Shown: piece after piece, positions 25,504-35,491 of the stretch
Numbering within the stretch: the first letter of the stretch is position 1
Layout: every line of letters begins with the position of its first letter
Translations under genes and position numbers: made by a program
Source: CAZPQM01 sp964588995
Lineage (GTDB): Bacteria; Pseudomonadota; Alphaproteobacteria; Rickettsiales; UBA8987
Reading direction: 5' to 3'
Length of the DNA: 64,000 nucleotides
NCBI GenBank assembly: GCA_964588995.1
Contig: CAZPQM010000002.1
Span: forward strand, 62,001-126,000
Notes under the pieces: model-generated
What the model saw: only the letters and a program-made list of their open reading frames with translations
What the model was told of the DNA's origin: nothing
The model's database searches: none

Positions 25504-27015
25504 ATGAAGACAAGCGCAGTGAATTCACAGCAACTACTGCAAGTAATGCCTGTTAATGTTATCACCTGTGATAAAAATACGCATGTTATTACGTTTGCGA
25601 ACAGTCAGTCCAAAAAAACATTAAATCACCTTCAGAAGCTCCTCCCAAGGAACGTTACCGGAGATAACATTGTTGGCCAACCTGCAGATATATTGCGCGG
25701 CGTGAGTGGCCAGTCAAAAGAATTATTGAGTAATCTGCCTTCGCTCCCTCATGAAAAAATTGTAGCGCTGGGGCATGAGTTTCTAAAACTGAGCATTTCT
25801 GACATGCCGGGCTCAGGCGGCACACTCATGATCATGTGGGAGGTGGTTACCGAAACGGAGCGCTTAAAGCGGATGGCGGATAAAATGCCGATCAATCTGA
25901 TGATGTGCGATCCGGTAGATTTTAACATTGTGTATTTGAATGAAACCAGCCTGAAGACACTCCGCGAGATTGAGCATTTATTGCCGATTAAAGCTGATGA
26001 GGTGCTTGGTTCCTGCATTGATGTGTTCCATAAAGAGCCTTCCTACCAGCGCGAAATCCTCAAAGATCCGAGTAATTTGCCGCATCGGGGGCGGATTCAA
26101 CTCGGAGATCAGCAATTGGAGCTAAACGTGTCAGCCATTGTGGATGATGATGGTAGCTATCTGGGGCCGATGGTCTCCTGGAGGGTAATGACGGATGAGT
26201 CTAGATTGACTGAAAAAGTCACCTCTATATCTGGGACAGTTGCTGCTGCGGCCACCGAGCTGTTGCAAACGGCGGATAATCTGGGTCAAATGACAAAGAA
26301 TGCGAGCGAGCGCACGGAAGTAGTGTCCGAAGCGTCGACGAAAACCTCAAATAATGTGTCATCCATCGCTTCGGCGATTGAGGAAATGACCTCCTCCATT
26401 CAGGAAATTTCCGAGCAGATGGCAAACTCGCGCAATGAAGTGGAAAAGGCCGTTGACCTTACCACCAAGGCGGATAAGGCGTCGGGTACGTTGGCAGAAG
26501 CTGCCGGGTCGATTGATAAGGTGGTGCAGTTGATTAAGGACATTTCCTCGCAGATTAACCTGCTCGCGCTCAATGCGACGATTGAGGCGGCGCGCGCCGG
26601 TGAGGCGGGTAAAGGCTTTGCTGTAGTCGCTAGCGAGGTGAAGGAGCTCGCCGGGCAGACCAATAAGGCGACGGAGGAAATCAGTGGTAACATCGCGAAT
26701 ATCCAAGGCGTGTCGAAAGAAGTGGTTGAGTCGCTCACCAGCATCCGCGAGGCGGTGGAAACGGTCAATCAATATTCCGCTTCGGTCGCTGCTGCCGTGG
26801 AAGAGCAAAGCTCGGCTGCCGAGGAGATTTCCAACAATATGCAGGTGGCTAGTGACGGGGTGAATACGATCAATGAAAATGTGACTAATATCGCTTCAGA
26901 TGTGCAGCATGCGGATCAATCGGCAAGTGAGTTGAAAGAAGCCGCGCAAAGCCTGTCAGCACAGGCGGAAGGGTTGAATCAGGAAATCGCTGAGTTCCTC
27001 GAAGGGACGAGGTAG
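25504..27015 (+). CDS. Soluble methyl-accepting chemotaxis protein with two PAS-like domains
   Basis: A 503-residue cytoplasmic chemoreceptor without membrane helices. Two PAS-like units come first, about 5-120 (LQVMPVNVITCDKNTHVITFAN) and about 125-240 (ADKMPINLMMCDPVDFNIVYLN). They are homologous to each other and each starts with the same MP-x-N-x3-CD pattern. A long helical signalling domain follows, with the hairpin INLLALNATIEAARAGEAGK that contacts CheA/CheW. No C-terminal CheR-binding pentapeptide is present. I chose the ATG at 25504, 8 nt after GGGGG; an ATG at 25498 is too close. It probably senses an internal signal such as redox or energy state. Confidence 0.92.
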   Translation: MKTSAVNSQQLLQVMPVNVITCDKNTHVITFANSQSKKTLNHLQKLLPRNVTGDNIVGQPADILRGVSGQSKELLSNLPSLPHEKIVALGHEFLKLSISDMPGSGGTLMIMWEVVTETERLKRMADKMPINLMMCDPVDFNIVYLNETSLKTLREIEHLLPIKADEVLGSCIDVFHKEPSYQREILKDPSNLPHRGRIQLGDQQLELNVSAIVDDDGSYLGPMVSWRVMTDESRLTEKVTSISGTVAAAATELLQTADNLGQMTKNASERTEVVSEASTKTSNNVSSIASAIEEMTSSIQEISEQMANSRNEVEKAVDLTTKADKASGTLAEAAGSIDKVVQLIKDISSQINLLALNATIEAARAGEAGKGFAVVASEVKELAGQTNKATEEISGNIANIQGVSKEVVESLTSIREAVETVNQYSASVAAAVEEQSSAAEEISNNMQVASDGVNTINENVTNIASDVQHADQSASELKEAAQSLSAQAEGLNQEIAEFLEGTR

Positions 27016-27059
27016 GCCACGGTGACGAGAAATACTTGTCATTGAAGGAACTGTCTATA

Positions 27060-27293
27060 TCAAACCCGAAACTGATCCATGATGCCAAGGCTAAGGAGAT
27101 ACATTAGCACGATGGTGATAATCAGGGTCACGATTGATGTCAGCAGGATTTTTTTCCTGAGCATCGGGTGTTTAGGTGCTCCGGCATCATGCCCTTCTTC
27201 TGGCTTTTCCTCGCGCTTCATCCCAATTGGTAGCACCGCAAAAAAGCACAGCCACCAAACAATGAGGTAAATAAAAAGGAATTGGATGATCAT
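27060..27293 (-). CDS. DUF1467-family small membrane protein
   Basis: A 77-residue inner-membrane protein with two helices (about 3-23 and 50-70) and a charged loop holding GAPKHPMLRKKILLTS, the pattern of the alphaproteobacterial DUF1467 family. The function is unknown. The gene is convergent with the chemoreceptor and divergent from the glycan cassette that follows. Confidence 0.8.
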   Translation of the reverse strand: MIIQFLFIYLIVWWLCFFAVLPIGMKREEKPEEGHDAGAPKHPMLRKKILLTSIVTLIITIVLMYLLSLGIMDQFRV

Positions 27294-27368
27294 TTGCAGC
27301 GCAGCCTGTAATAAAATGGTAATGTAAACTTGTTAGATTATAAACGTTTATTACATTTTTTGGCTTTT

Positions 27369-27581
27369 ATGAAACTTTTTCTTCTTGTAGTTTTGTTATT
27401 TCCGCTGCCAGCCTATGCTTATCTGGATTCGTTTACCGGCAGTATGATTGTCCAGGGGATCATCGCCTTTATCGTGACTGTGATTTACGTTTGTAAAAAG
27501 AAGTGGCGGCAGCTTAAGGCCTTTCTGGGCTTTAAAAGCAATGATGATAGCCTCGAAGATACGATAAATGACGACAAGTAA
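27369..27581 (+). CDS. Small exported/membrane protein of the AYLD-x-TGS type
   Basis: A 70-residue protein with a cleavable-looking N-terminus (MKLFLLVVLLFPLPAYA), then YLDSFTGSMIVQGIIAFIV and a membrane helix, then a basic KKKWRQLKAFLG segment. I recall small proteins with AYLDPGTGSM followed by one helix as frequent neighbours of a methyltransferase and a sulfatase-like membrane protein in surface-glycan loci, which is the arrangement here. The frame is open from 27330, but the signal-like start favours 27369. It overlaps the methyltransferase start by 14 bp. Confidence 0.7.
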   Translation: MKLFLLVVLLFPLPAYAYLDSFTGSMIVQGIIAFIVTVIYVCKKKWRQLKAFLGFKSNDDSLEDTINDDK

Positions 27582-28957
27582 GCTAAAGCCTCACCTTGGC
27601 TCTTTTAAAGACCCGGATTCAGGCGTTTACGTTTCAGACGGAAAAATTTACCGCACTATCAACCTGTCAATGCAAAAAGACTTTGAGCATTTTTTGCAAT
27701 CAGGCTTGTATAATGAATTGATAAATCGAAATTGGATTGTGCCGTTTGAGGAAACATCACTCAAGCATAAAGGGGCTTGGAAGGTTCTGTCCCACCCTAA
27801 ACTTCCCTTTATTAGCTTACCCCTATGAGTGGTGTTTTGGCCAATTGCAGGAAGCGGCATTACTTACGCTAAAAATTCAAAGGCTCGCATTAGAGTACGG
27901 CATGAGCCTGAAAGATGCGAGCGCCTATAACGTTCAGATTGGACAGCAAGGTATGGTCTTTATCGATATCGGTTCATTTGAGCTATATGAAAAAGACACG
28001 CCTTGGGTCGCTTATATGCAATTTTGCGAGCATTTCTTGTATCCCTTGGCGTTGATGCAGTACACAGACTTAGGAATGAATCAGCTACTACAATTATACC
28101 CAGACGGTATTACGGCCAGATTATCTAAAAAGATGTTACCCTTTTACGCCAGATGTAATCTTGGCTTGCTATTGCATCTTTATCTGCATGGTCATTCCGT
28201 TGAAGAGCATGAAAACACGTTTGACGCCGCGACGACAAAAGCCCAGTTAAGTAAATCTAAGCTGTATAAACTACTATCGAGTTTATACGACGCGATAAAA
28301 AAACTAAGGCCACGCAAGGAATCAACACAATGGGCAGACTACACGGCACTTACAAGTTACACTGACGCATCAATGCAAAGTAAGAAAACCAGTATTCTGG
28401 AATGGCTTGTTGACATCAAACCGAACCGCCTTATCGATCTTGGCGCGAATAATGGTTATTACACATTCGCTGCCGCAGAGTATGCACAAGAAATTATCGC
28501 CTGTGACATCGACCCCAACTGCGTTTCACAATTATGGAATGAAGCGGCCTCATCGCAATTATACATTGCGCCGGTCTGCAATAATCTACTCGCACCCTCT
28601 CCCGCTATAGGTTGGAATAACACGGAACGATCTACTTTAATTGATCGACTGTCGGAGGCAGAGGTAGATTGCGTGCTTTCGCTTGCGCTTATACATCATT
28701 TATGCATTACAGGTCATGTTAGATTCGATCAGCTGGCCGTATGGTATCAGAGGATGGTTAAGCGCTATCTCATTCTTGAGTGGGTGCCTCTTGAAGATGA
28801 GCAAACGCAAAAATTGGTCGGCGGTAGAGCAGAGCAATTCTCTCATTATAAAGAGCGCTCTTTTTTGTCGGCTATGGAGCCATATTTTAATTTGGTCAAA
28901 CAACAAGAGATAAAAGGGTCTTGCAGGAAATTACTGCTTTTTGAGGTTAAATGCTAA
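27568..28957 (+). pseudogene. SAM-dependent methyltransferase split by a 1-base frameshift
   Basis: A class I methyltransferase of the type paired with sulfatase-like proteins. The first frame (27568-27828) holds the N-terminal domain and stops after LPFISLPL. The rest continues in the next frame from about 27815 (YPYEWCFGQLQEAALL) to 28957. Removing one T of the TT at 27817-27818 restores one protein of about 462 residues, with PFISYPYEWCF across the joint. The SAM motif RLIDLGANNGYYTFAAAEYA lies in the second part, with ACDIDP after it. Both halves otherwise look intact. Either the gene is newly broken or the base is an assembly error. Confidence 0.82.
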
Positions 28958-30561
28958 GAATTGCTATTACATGTTATATGTTGCTGCTCGCAGCGTCTAT
29001 GGTCGTGCTCGTTGCTTATCATGCATCAGCGGAATGGATGAGCAGGCCTTTTATGCTCGATGTGATAGCAGTGTTGTTTTTTGTATCCTTGGCTGTTCAC
29101 TTATTATTGAACCTGAAATTACAGAATTACCTATTGACACTGAATATCGTCGTCTGGCTGATCCTGTTTTTATTACTCTATGACTTCTTTTTTCAATTCC
29201 TGGGGCTAGTTCTTAGTGTCGTAGCTGGAAACGCTACTATCCATATTTATGTGCAGCATGGTATCGTGCTGACGCTTTATTTATTGCTTCTGTTTCTGTT
29301 AGTGAAAGTGGAAAAGCACTCCATTGTACTCATTACGATGATTACGCATATATTCACGCTGCCTCTGCTGGCTGAGAACCTCGCAATTTTTACTTCTCAG
29401 GAAATAACATTAAATCAGAAAAATATAATAGCAGGTCTGGATGATGATCAAGCGATTAAGCCCGATATTTTCTATATTGTGCCGGATGGGTATACGAATA
29501 ACGAAAATCTGAAACAGTTTTATGACTTTGATAATTCGCAATTTACGGAAGAACTTGAAGAAAATGGATTTTATATTGCAGAGGATAGTCGCGCTAATTA
29601 CTTAAATACTCATGGCTCATTATCATCCACCTTAAATCTAGATTATTTAGACGAAATGGTTCAGCGTCTGGGCGATAATGCCAAGGAGTTGGCGGATTTA
29701 GCACCTTACTTATCGAGTAATAAAGTAATGAATAGTCTTCACAAGCTAGGATATAAAATGCTAATAGCTCCGTCATTTTATCGGTTTTTTGTGGAAAAGC
29801 TGGCCGAAGCTTATCGTGATAATGATAAAAAAGATGATCAGAAAACGGATTCCGGCCTAGTCCAAAATATTAAATCATTTTCCATCTTGTCTGCACAATT
29901 CAAGCGGCAAGAAAGTAACTCAAACTATCGCATTAATAGCACGTTGTTTGAGAACGTGGTTCGCAGGCTGGAAGGCCTGAGCCGCACGACCCAAGAGCCG
30001 ATATTCTATTTTATGCACCTCTTGTTACCCCATAAACCTATGAATGTAGACGATAGAGGGAACTTTCAACCTGATCCTATTTTTCTGGATGGCCCCAAAT
30101 TCTCTATGCGATACTGGAAAAGCGTAGAACAGGACAAAGATGATAACTATTTTTACGATTTATATAAGCGTGGTTATGTTAATAATGTCCGCTTTTTTAA
30201 CACGCGCTTTCTGGAATTTTTACGTTATTTGAAGTCACATCATCCGCGTCCATTCATTATTATGCTTTTGGCCGACCATGGCTGGGCAGAAGCAGAAGTG
30301 AATCTAGAGCATATAGACAATAAAAAGAACAATAGACCTTTTGACCCCGTATATATAAAGCAACGCTCTTATATTTTAAATGCGGTTTATTTCCACAACC
30401 AAGATTATTCGGAGCTATCTCAAGATATAGGACCAATCAATACCTTCAGGGCATTGTTCAACACGCATTTTGGTACTACTCTTCCTTATTTAAAGGAGAG
30501 AAGCTTCCACAAAGGAAAAAAGAATGTCCTAGACTTTATAGATGTGACGGACTTAGAATAA
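28951..30561 (+). CDS. Membrane-anchored sulfatase/phosphatase-superfamily protein
   Basis: A 536-residue protein with about five N-terminal membrane helices (residues 3-150), then a sulfatase-like catalytic domain (from KPDIFYIVPDGYTNNE, about residue 170, to the end). Metal-binding features include the first PDIFYIVPDGY strand and MLLADHGWAEAE near residue 445. The NYLNTHGSLSSTLNLDYL block holds the likely Ser/Thr nucleophile. Relatives transfer or remove phospho- or sulfo-groups on surface glycans; which applies is unknown. It overlaps the methyltransferase end by 7 bp and completes the three-gene cassette starting at 27369. Base composition is more AT-rich than in its neighbours. Confidence 0.8.
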   Translation: MLRIAITCYMLLLAASMVVLVAYHASAEWMSRPFMLDVIAVLFFVSLAVHLLLNLKLQNYLLTLNIVVWLILFLLLYDFFFQFLGLVLSVVAGNATIHIYVQHGIVLTLYLLLLFLLVKVEKHSIVLITMITHIFTLPLLAENLAIFTSQEITLNQKNIIAGLDDDQAIKPDIFYIVPDGYTNNENLKQFYDFDNSQFTEELEENGFYIAEDSRANYLNTHGSLSSTLNLDYLDEMVQRLGDNAKELADLAPYLSSNKVMNSLHKLGYKMLIAPSFYRFFVEKLAEAYRDNDKKDDQKTDSGLVQNIKSFSILSAQFKRQESNSNYRINSTLFENVVRRLEGLSRTTQEPIFYFMHLLLPHKPMNVDDRGNFQPDPIFLDGPKFSMRYWKSVEQDKDDNYFYDLYKRGYVNNVRFFNTRFLEFLRYLKSHHPRPFIIMLLADHGWAEAEVNLEHIDNKKNNRPFDPVYIKQRSYILNAVYFHNQDYSELSQDIGPINTFRALFNTHFGTTLPYLKERSFHKGKKNVLDFIDVTDLE

Positions 30562-30568
30562 GGCATTC

Positions 30569-32404
30569 ATGCCGCAGCAACTCGTACTCTCCATTACCGA
30601 CGGATATGTCACCTTTGGCGGAAAACCGCTGTTTGAAGGGCTGGATTTTACCATCCATGAAGGCGACCGCATCGCGCTAGTGGGCCGCAACGGCGCGGGG
30701 AAAACCACGTTGATGCGGTCCATCACCGGTGAACGGGAGCTCGACGGGGGCAAACGCTGGGAAATGCCTGGCGTCACGATTGGTTATTTGCAGCAGGATG
30801 TGACGCCGAAGCCAGGGCAAAGCGTGTATGAATTTGTCGCAACCGGGCTTGGTGAAGATAAAGATATTGAGCTTTACGGCTATATGATCGACATGGTGAT
30901 GGAGCCGTTTGAGCTGGATCCGAACGCGCTGATGACACAGCTTTCGGGCGGGCAAGTGCGGCGGGCAGCACTGGCGAAGTCGCTCGTTGAAGACCCGGAT
31001 GTGCTGCTGCTCGATGAACCGACGAACCATCTCGATCTTGCGGGGATAGAGTGGCTCGAGGAATATCTTGCAAATTACCGCGGCACGCTACTTTGCGTCA
31101 GTCACGATAAAACCTTCTTAAGCAACATTACCAATAAAATCTTCTGGCTGGATCGCGGGCGGATTCGGGTGGCGCCAAAGGGCTTTAAATATTTTGATGA
31201 ATGGTCGGAGGAGCTGCTGGAGCAGGAGCGGCGCGAGCTGGAGAACCGTAAGAAAATCGTCGCGCAGGAAGTGGAGTGGGCTAGCAAAGGCGTGAAAGCG
31301 CGGCGGAAGCGCAATGTGCGGCGCCTAGAACAAATGAAAGAAGCGCGCGATAGGCTTAAAAGCGACCAAAGCTCCTACCGCAAAATGGTGCGGAAAGTGG
31401 AGCTGGAGCCGCTCAAATCCGATCAGGCGAGTAAGGTGGTTGCGGAGTTTTTCAATGTGGGTAAATCATTTGAGCGTGATGGTAAGGTCAAGCCGATTCT
31501 CGACAAGTTCAATATGCGGATTATGCGCGGCGACCGGATCGGTATTCTCGGCAAAAACGGCTCGGGCAAGACGACATTTTTAAAGCTCCTCATCAAACAG
31601 CTCGAGCCGGATAGCGGCAAGGTGAAGCTGAGCGATGCGGCAGAAATCGCCTATTTTGACCAGAAGCGGGCGGATTTGAAACTCGATGAATCGATGCGGA
31701 AGAACCTCTGCCCCAATGGCGGCGATTACGTCAATGTGATGGGTAAGCCGCGCCATGTCTGCGGCTATTTAAAAGATTTTCTGTTCGATCCGAAAGAGGC
31801 GGATACACCAGTCAAAACCCTCTCTGGTGGACAGAAAAACCGGCTTATGCTAGCTAAAACCCTCGCCAATCCGGGCAATTTTCTTATTCTGGACGAGCCG
31901 ACCAACGATCTGGATGTCGATACGCTTGAAATGCTGGAAGAAACGCTGTCAAAATACGACGGTACGCTGTTTGTGGTGAGCCATGATCGGGATTTTTTGG
32001 ATCAGACGGTGACAAAAATTCTCGCGTTTGAAGGGAATGCTGAGGTGGAGGGGTTTATTGGCGGCTATAGCGATTATCTGGCAGCGACGCGCGGGGTAAA
32101 GCCAGAAGCGACGAAAAAAACGCCGCAGCCTAAGCTCAAGCAGAATGACGAGAAAATCGTCCAAAAAGCGCCGCAGCAACTCTCCTATAAATACCAACGC
32201 GAACTGGATCAATTGCCTGAGGAAATTGCATCGCTTGAAAAGGAAAAAGAGGAACTTCAGACCCTGCTGAACCAGCCGGATTTATACATGGCTGATCCGG
32301 AAACGTTTGATAAGGCCAGCCGCCAGCTGGGGCGGGTAACTGAGGCGCTGGAGGCTAAAGAGACACGCTGGCTCGAGTTAGAGGCAATGCGCGAGGCGCT
32401 GTAG
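30569..32404 (+). CDS. uup: ABC-F family ATPase (Uup-like)
   Basis: A 611-residue soluble protein with two ABC domains. The first Walker A is VGRNGAGKTT (about 38-47) with LSGGQVRRAALAKSL and VLLLDEPTNHLD. The second is LGKNGSGKTT (about 328-337) with LSGGQKNRLMLAKTL and ILDEPTNDLD. A charged linker lies between them and a C-terminal coiled coil (about 540-611) is typical of Uup. ABC-F proteins bind the ribosomal E site and relieve translation stalls; Uup is also tied to precise transposon excision. It starts 7 nt after the sulfatase-like gene and may share its transcript. Confidence 0.92.
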   Translation: MPQQLVLSITDGYVTFGGKPLFEGLDFTIHEGDRIALVGRNGAGKTTLMRSITGERELDGGKRWEMPGVTIGYLQQDVTPKPGQSVYEFVATGLGEDKDIELYGYMIDMVMEPFELDPNALMTQLSGGQVRRAALAKSLVEDPDVLLLDEPTNHLDLAGIEWLEEYLANYRGTLLCVSHDKTFLSNITNKIFWLDRGRIRVAPKGFKYFDEWSEELLEQERRELENRKKIVAQEVEWASKGVKARRKRNVRRLEQMKEARDRLKSDQSSYRKMVRKVELEPLKSDQASKVVAEFFNVGKSFERDGKVKPILDKFNMRIMRGDRIGILGKNGSGKTTFLKLLIKQLEPDSGKVKLSDAAEIAYFDQKRADLKLDESMRKNLCPNGGDYVNVMGKPRHVCGYLKDFLFDPKEADTPVKTLSGGQKNRLMLAKTLANPGNFLILDEPTNDLDVDTLEMLEETLSKYDGTLFVVSHDRDFLDQTVTKILAFEGNAEVEGFIGGYSDYLAATRGVKPEATKKTPQPKLKQNDEKIVQKAPQQLSYKYQRELDQLPEEIASLEKEKEELQTLLNQPDLYMADPETFDKASRQLGRVTEALEAKETRWLELEAMREAL

Positions 32405-32409
32405 CGCCC

Positions 32410-32502
32410 CGTCATCACGAGGAGCGAAGCGACGCAGTGATCTCGCTTTGGCATACTCCGCCTGAGATTACTTCGTCAGGCAAAGCCTTCCTCGCAATGA
32501 CG
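32410..32502. repeat. Dispersed palindromic intergenic repeat, copy 3 (diverged)
   Basis: It begins CGTCATCACGAGGAGCGAAG and ends CTCGCAATGACG. It matches the copies at 5435 and 18065 at the ends but is more diverged. A short fragment of another repeat class (GTCATTCTGAACTTGATTCAG) follows at about 32519. Confidence 0.75.
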
Positions 32503-32574
32503 GATAAGAACAGCCCCTGTCATTCTGAACTTGATTCAGCACCTCTTTATTGGAAAGCAAGGAAAGAAAGAGGC

Positions 32575-32629
32575 GGAGCCGCTTACTAGAGTGGTAGGGG
32601 GGGAGGAGAGGAGGAAGTTCAGCGGCTCC
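32575..32629 (-). terminator. Possible transcript-end hairpin after the CsbD gene
   Basis: GGAGCCGCT (32575-32583) and AGCGGCTCC (32621-32629) form a perfect 9 bp inverted pair around a strongly strand-asymmetric purine/pyrimidine loop of 37 nt. Read on the minus strand it follows the CsbD stop and is followed by a pyrimidine-rich CCTCTTTCTTTCC. The loop is long for a classic intrinsic terminator. Confidence 0.3.
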
Positions 32630-32654
32630 TGTAGGTATCTATAAAAAGGCTACG

Positions 32655-32858
32655 TTAGGCAGCCTGACGGCTTTCCCACTCGTTAACCTGCTTTTCCGCT
32701 TCATCGCGAGCGATGCCATAGTTTTCCTGAATTTTTCCTACGAGCTGCTTGCGGTTGCCCTCAATCTTGTCAAGGTCGTCATTGGTGAGCTTGCCCCACT
32801 GCTCTTGTGCGGAACCTTTAAGATGTTTCCAGTTTCCTTTGATTTTATCTTCGTTCAT
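32655..32858 (-). CDS. CsbD-family stress protein
   Basis: A 67-residue hydrophilic protein with the full CsbD pattern: MNEDKIKGNWKHLKGSAQEQ, then WGKLTNDDLDKIEGNRKQLVGKIQ, then YGIARDEAEKQVNEWE. Family members are abundant general-stress proteins with no known biochemical activity. The gene is alone, flanked by repeats and a tRNA gene. Confidence 0.93.
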   Translation of the reverse strand: MNEDKIKGNWKHLKGSAQEQWGKLTNDDLDKIEGNRKQLVGKIQENYGIARDEAEKQVNEWESRQAA

Positions 32859-33012
32859 GGTGGACCTCAGTTCGTTGCGTCTGAGTTAATTACTATGCCG
32901 ATTAATACAAATTTACGATGCGCCGGTTAAGGGCAAAATATAAAATTTCAATAAAAGCAGGGCGGTGCTTATTTGCCATTGCAGTTCATATCGTCTAAAA
33001 ACGGGCCAGAGC

Positions 33013-33089
33013 GTCCCCGTAGCTCAGCAGGATAGAGCACAGGATTCCTAATCCTGGGGCCGTGGGTTCGAATCCCGCCGGGGACACCA
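33013..33089 (+). tRNA. tRNA-Arg (anticodon CCU)
   Basis: A complete cloverleaf of 77 nt with encoded CCA. The acceptor stem GTCCCCG pairs with CGGGGAC, the D arm is GCTC/GAGC, and the anticodon stem CAGGA/TCCTG encloses the loop TTCCTAA with anticodon CCT. The T arm holds GGTTCGAATCC. It reads the rare codon AGG. It lies next to the truncated 3' end of the TonB receptor gene. Confidence 0.95.
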
Positions 33090-33361
33090 TCCTACAAAGG
33101 GTATATTCTTGTTAGATAGGTAACAGTTTATTCCTAAGACATAGTATACAATTATTCGACAGCACTACTACAGGCTTATGTTGCAGCTCCGGCCGAAACA
33201 CCCGCTCACAGGATGCATAGAAGTTATTACAATCTACGAGCGCAAACATAGGTTCCCCTTGCATTCTCGCTTATTATACGCTATAATCCTGTTAATTATT
33301 ATCTACATTCGTAGATGGCCTAAAGGACAAAATGTGGGGCTGTTATTAGGCTAATTTACTT

Positions 33362-35365
33362 TCATTTTTTGCATTTCAGCAAGTATTTCGCACCTGCATG
33401 GAGCTCCCACTGATCGGCGACTAAGCCGGCGCCGATATAGAACTGATGCTCAGGAATGTAGGGCAGTTCATCGCCGGAGGTGACGTTACCCCATTCGTCA
33501 AATGCGCTTACGAAGCTGTTTTTGAACTCCGCATTGGTGTAGGTGTAGGTGAAGTGCAATGGCACGGAGATATGCTTCAGGCCAAGCGCTTCTGCTGCAT
33601 TATAGGAAAGCATCGCCTCTATACCATAGGTGTCAACCTCTCCGGCATTAAACTGTGTACCCATCGGAGCTGTGCAGCCTGATGACAAGGTGCATTCGCC
33701 GAGCAGGTTGGAGTAATCGTGGAAAAAACCCGCGACTTCTGCGCTGAAGAGCCCCTGATTGTAGCGGGTGCCTATCTCGTAGTTGATGCTCTCTTCCTCA
33801 TCATCGTTGGTGCTGCCCGGGGAAGGCGGTGCAAAGCCTTTGTGCACGCCACCAAAGAGGCTGATGGAGGGGTTGATCTCATAGCCAATACCAAGACCGG
33901 GTACAAAGGCCTTTACGGTATTTTCACGGTAGCTGCCGGAGTTGAAGTCGGTCCGTTCCAGCTTAATATGCTCATAGCGGAAACCGGGCACGAAGGTCCA
34001 TGCATCGTAATTGATTTCATCCTGCACGTAAAATGCAATCGCGCGGGCATCAGCTTCGCGGTTCGCATTGGAACCGGGTGCGCCAGTTGAGGCGAGCTGC
34101 ATAATACCGTTGGTGATGCTATAGGCGTCTTCACGCTGGAAGCGGTCTTCCTGATCGTAATGCAGGCGTGCGCCCAGTTCCAGATCATGCGAAACATCGC
34201 CCGTCAGGAAAGACGTTGCCACATCGGATTGAATTCCCGTGGAATAATATTCCCGGTTATTGGTGCGTAAGGTGATATTGTTGTCCGCGCTACCATCGAG
34301 ATCAAGCTCGCCGCGTAGTGCGGCTAAATGGCTGGCACTCTCCAGCGCATCCCCAATACCTTCTTTTGCGCCGGCAACTTCAACGCTTTGTGATTTATAC
34401 CAGTCGCGTGCAAATTCATTGCGGTAGAGCGTTGTGGTGATGTCAAAACGCTCAAATTCGATATAGTGGCGAAGTTGGTATTGCTGATGATCGGCGTCCA
34501 TATTATCGAACTGCGAGGCGGCATAACGGCGGTAAGGGTCGGCGTTGAAATCCGCTTCTGTCAGGCCGAGATAGGTTTCATCGGAATCCTCCTGCGTGTA
34601 GCCGAACTTAAACTCAAGCGACTGTTAGATATCTTCGCTTGCGTCGGTATTCACGAGGAACTTAGCCATTACGTCCTAAATGGAATAGCCGGTATCGCCG
34701 CCGGTCACATCCATATCCTTAAAGCCATCGGTCTGCTCATGTCCTAAATCAAATATGAAACCAAAATTATCCACACTGTTACCATGGTGAATATCAACGC
34801 GCTGCGTGTTATAATTACCATAACCGAGTAGCGCTTCAAATTCCCGTTCGCTCGGGATGGAACTTGAAATCAGGTTGACTGCCCCGCTGGTCGTGCGCGG
34901 GCCGAATTTAATGGTGCTGGAGCCTTTCCGCACTTCCACCCCTTCCATGCGCGCTACACGAGGGAAGTAATAAGCGGAGGGGGCTGCGTAGGGTGCAGGG
35001 GCGATCAGTACGCCATCTTCCATCAAGGTGATGTCAGCGCTACGCTCGGAGCGGCCACCGCGGATACCGATATTCGGCCGGTTTCCGTAGCCTTCTTCTT
35101 CCTGAAGATTAATCCCCGGCACCTGACGCAGCACGCGGTTAATGTCGGTATATTTGTAATGTTCCAGAGTTTCTTCGCCGATAAACTGAGCGGAACCAGC
35201 AATATCTTCCACTTTTTCGGCACTGCCGATAACCATAACACGCTCCATCATGGTGCGGTCATAATCTGCCGGTGTTTTTTGTGTGTCCTCTGCATATACT
35301 GCTGTGGCCAGTGATGCGGCGGTTAGTACGGTCGAAGCGACCAGACTTTTTTGAACGATGGCCAT
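33362..35365 (-). pseudogene. TonB-dependent outer-membrane receptor, two nonsense codons and lost 3' end
   Basis: A TonB-dependent transporter gene next to the zinc uptake genes. The signal peptide (residues 1-25, ending AVYA), the plug domain (VEDIAGSAQFIGEE, LRQVPGINLQEEEGYGNRPN, GIRGGRSERS) and much of the barrel are readable. It is broken by TAG at 34676-34678 (after DTGYSI) and TAA at 34625-34627 (after NTDASEDI). The frame between and after is intact, reading on as QSLEFKFGYTQEDSDETYLG. The end is also wrong: it stops at GAKYLLKCKK, without the final strands and aromatic C-terminus, so roughly 80-90 residues appear missing. It probably once served zinc or siderophore uptake. Confidence 0.88.
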
Positions 35366-35491
35366 GAATTACCCCTAGTTTATCTAAAAAGTGTCATTAA
35401 GCTTAGCAATGTAAGGGGCGGAACATAGGAGGGCTTATGTAGGCCTGTCAAGCGCATTTTTGCAAGGTATTATCAGTTACGAGTATTGTGT

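Noticed and set aside
14196..34678. Amber codons in the FMN reductase and TonB genes as evidence for TAG recoding
   Set aside because: TAG is the normal stop of intact genes here (for example queF and the C26 hydrolase), and the TonB gene also has an internal TAA and a lost 3' end. Decay explains these better.
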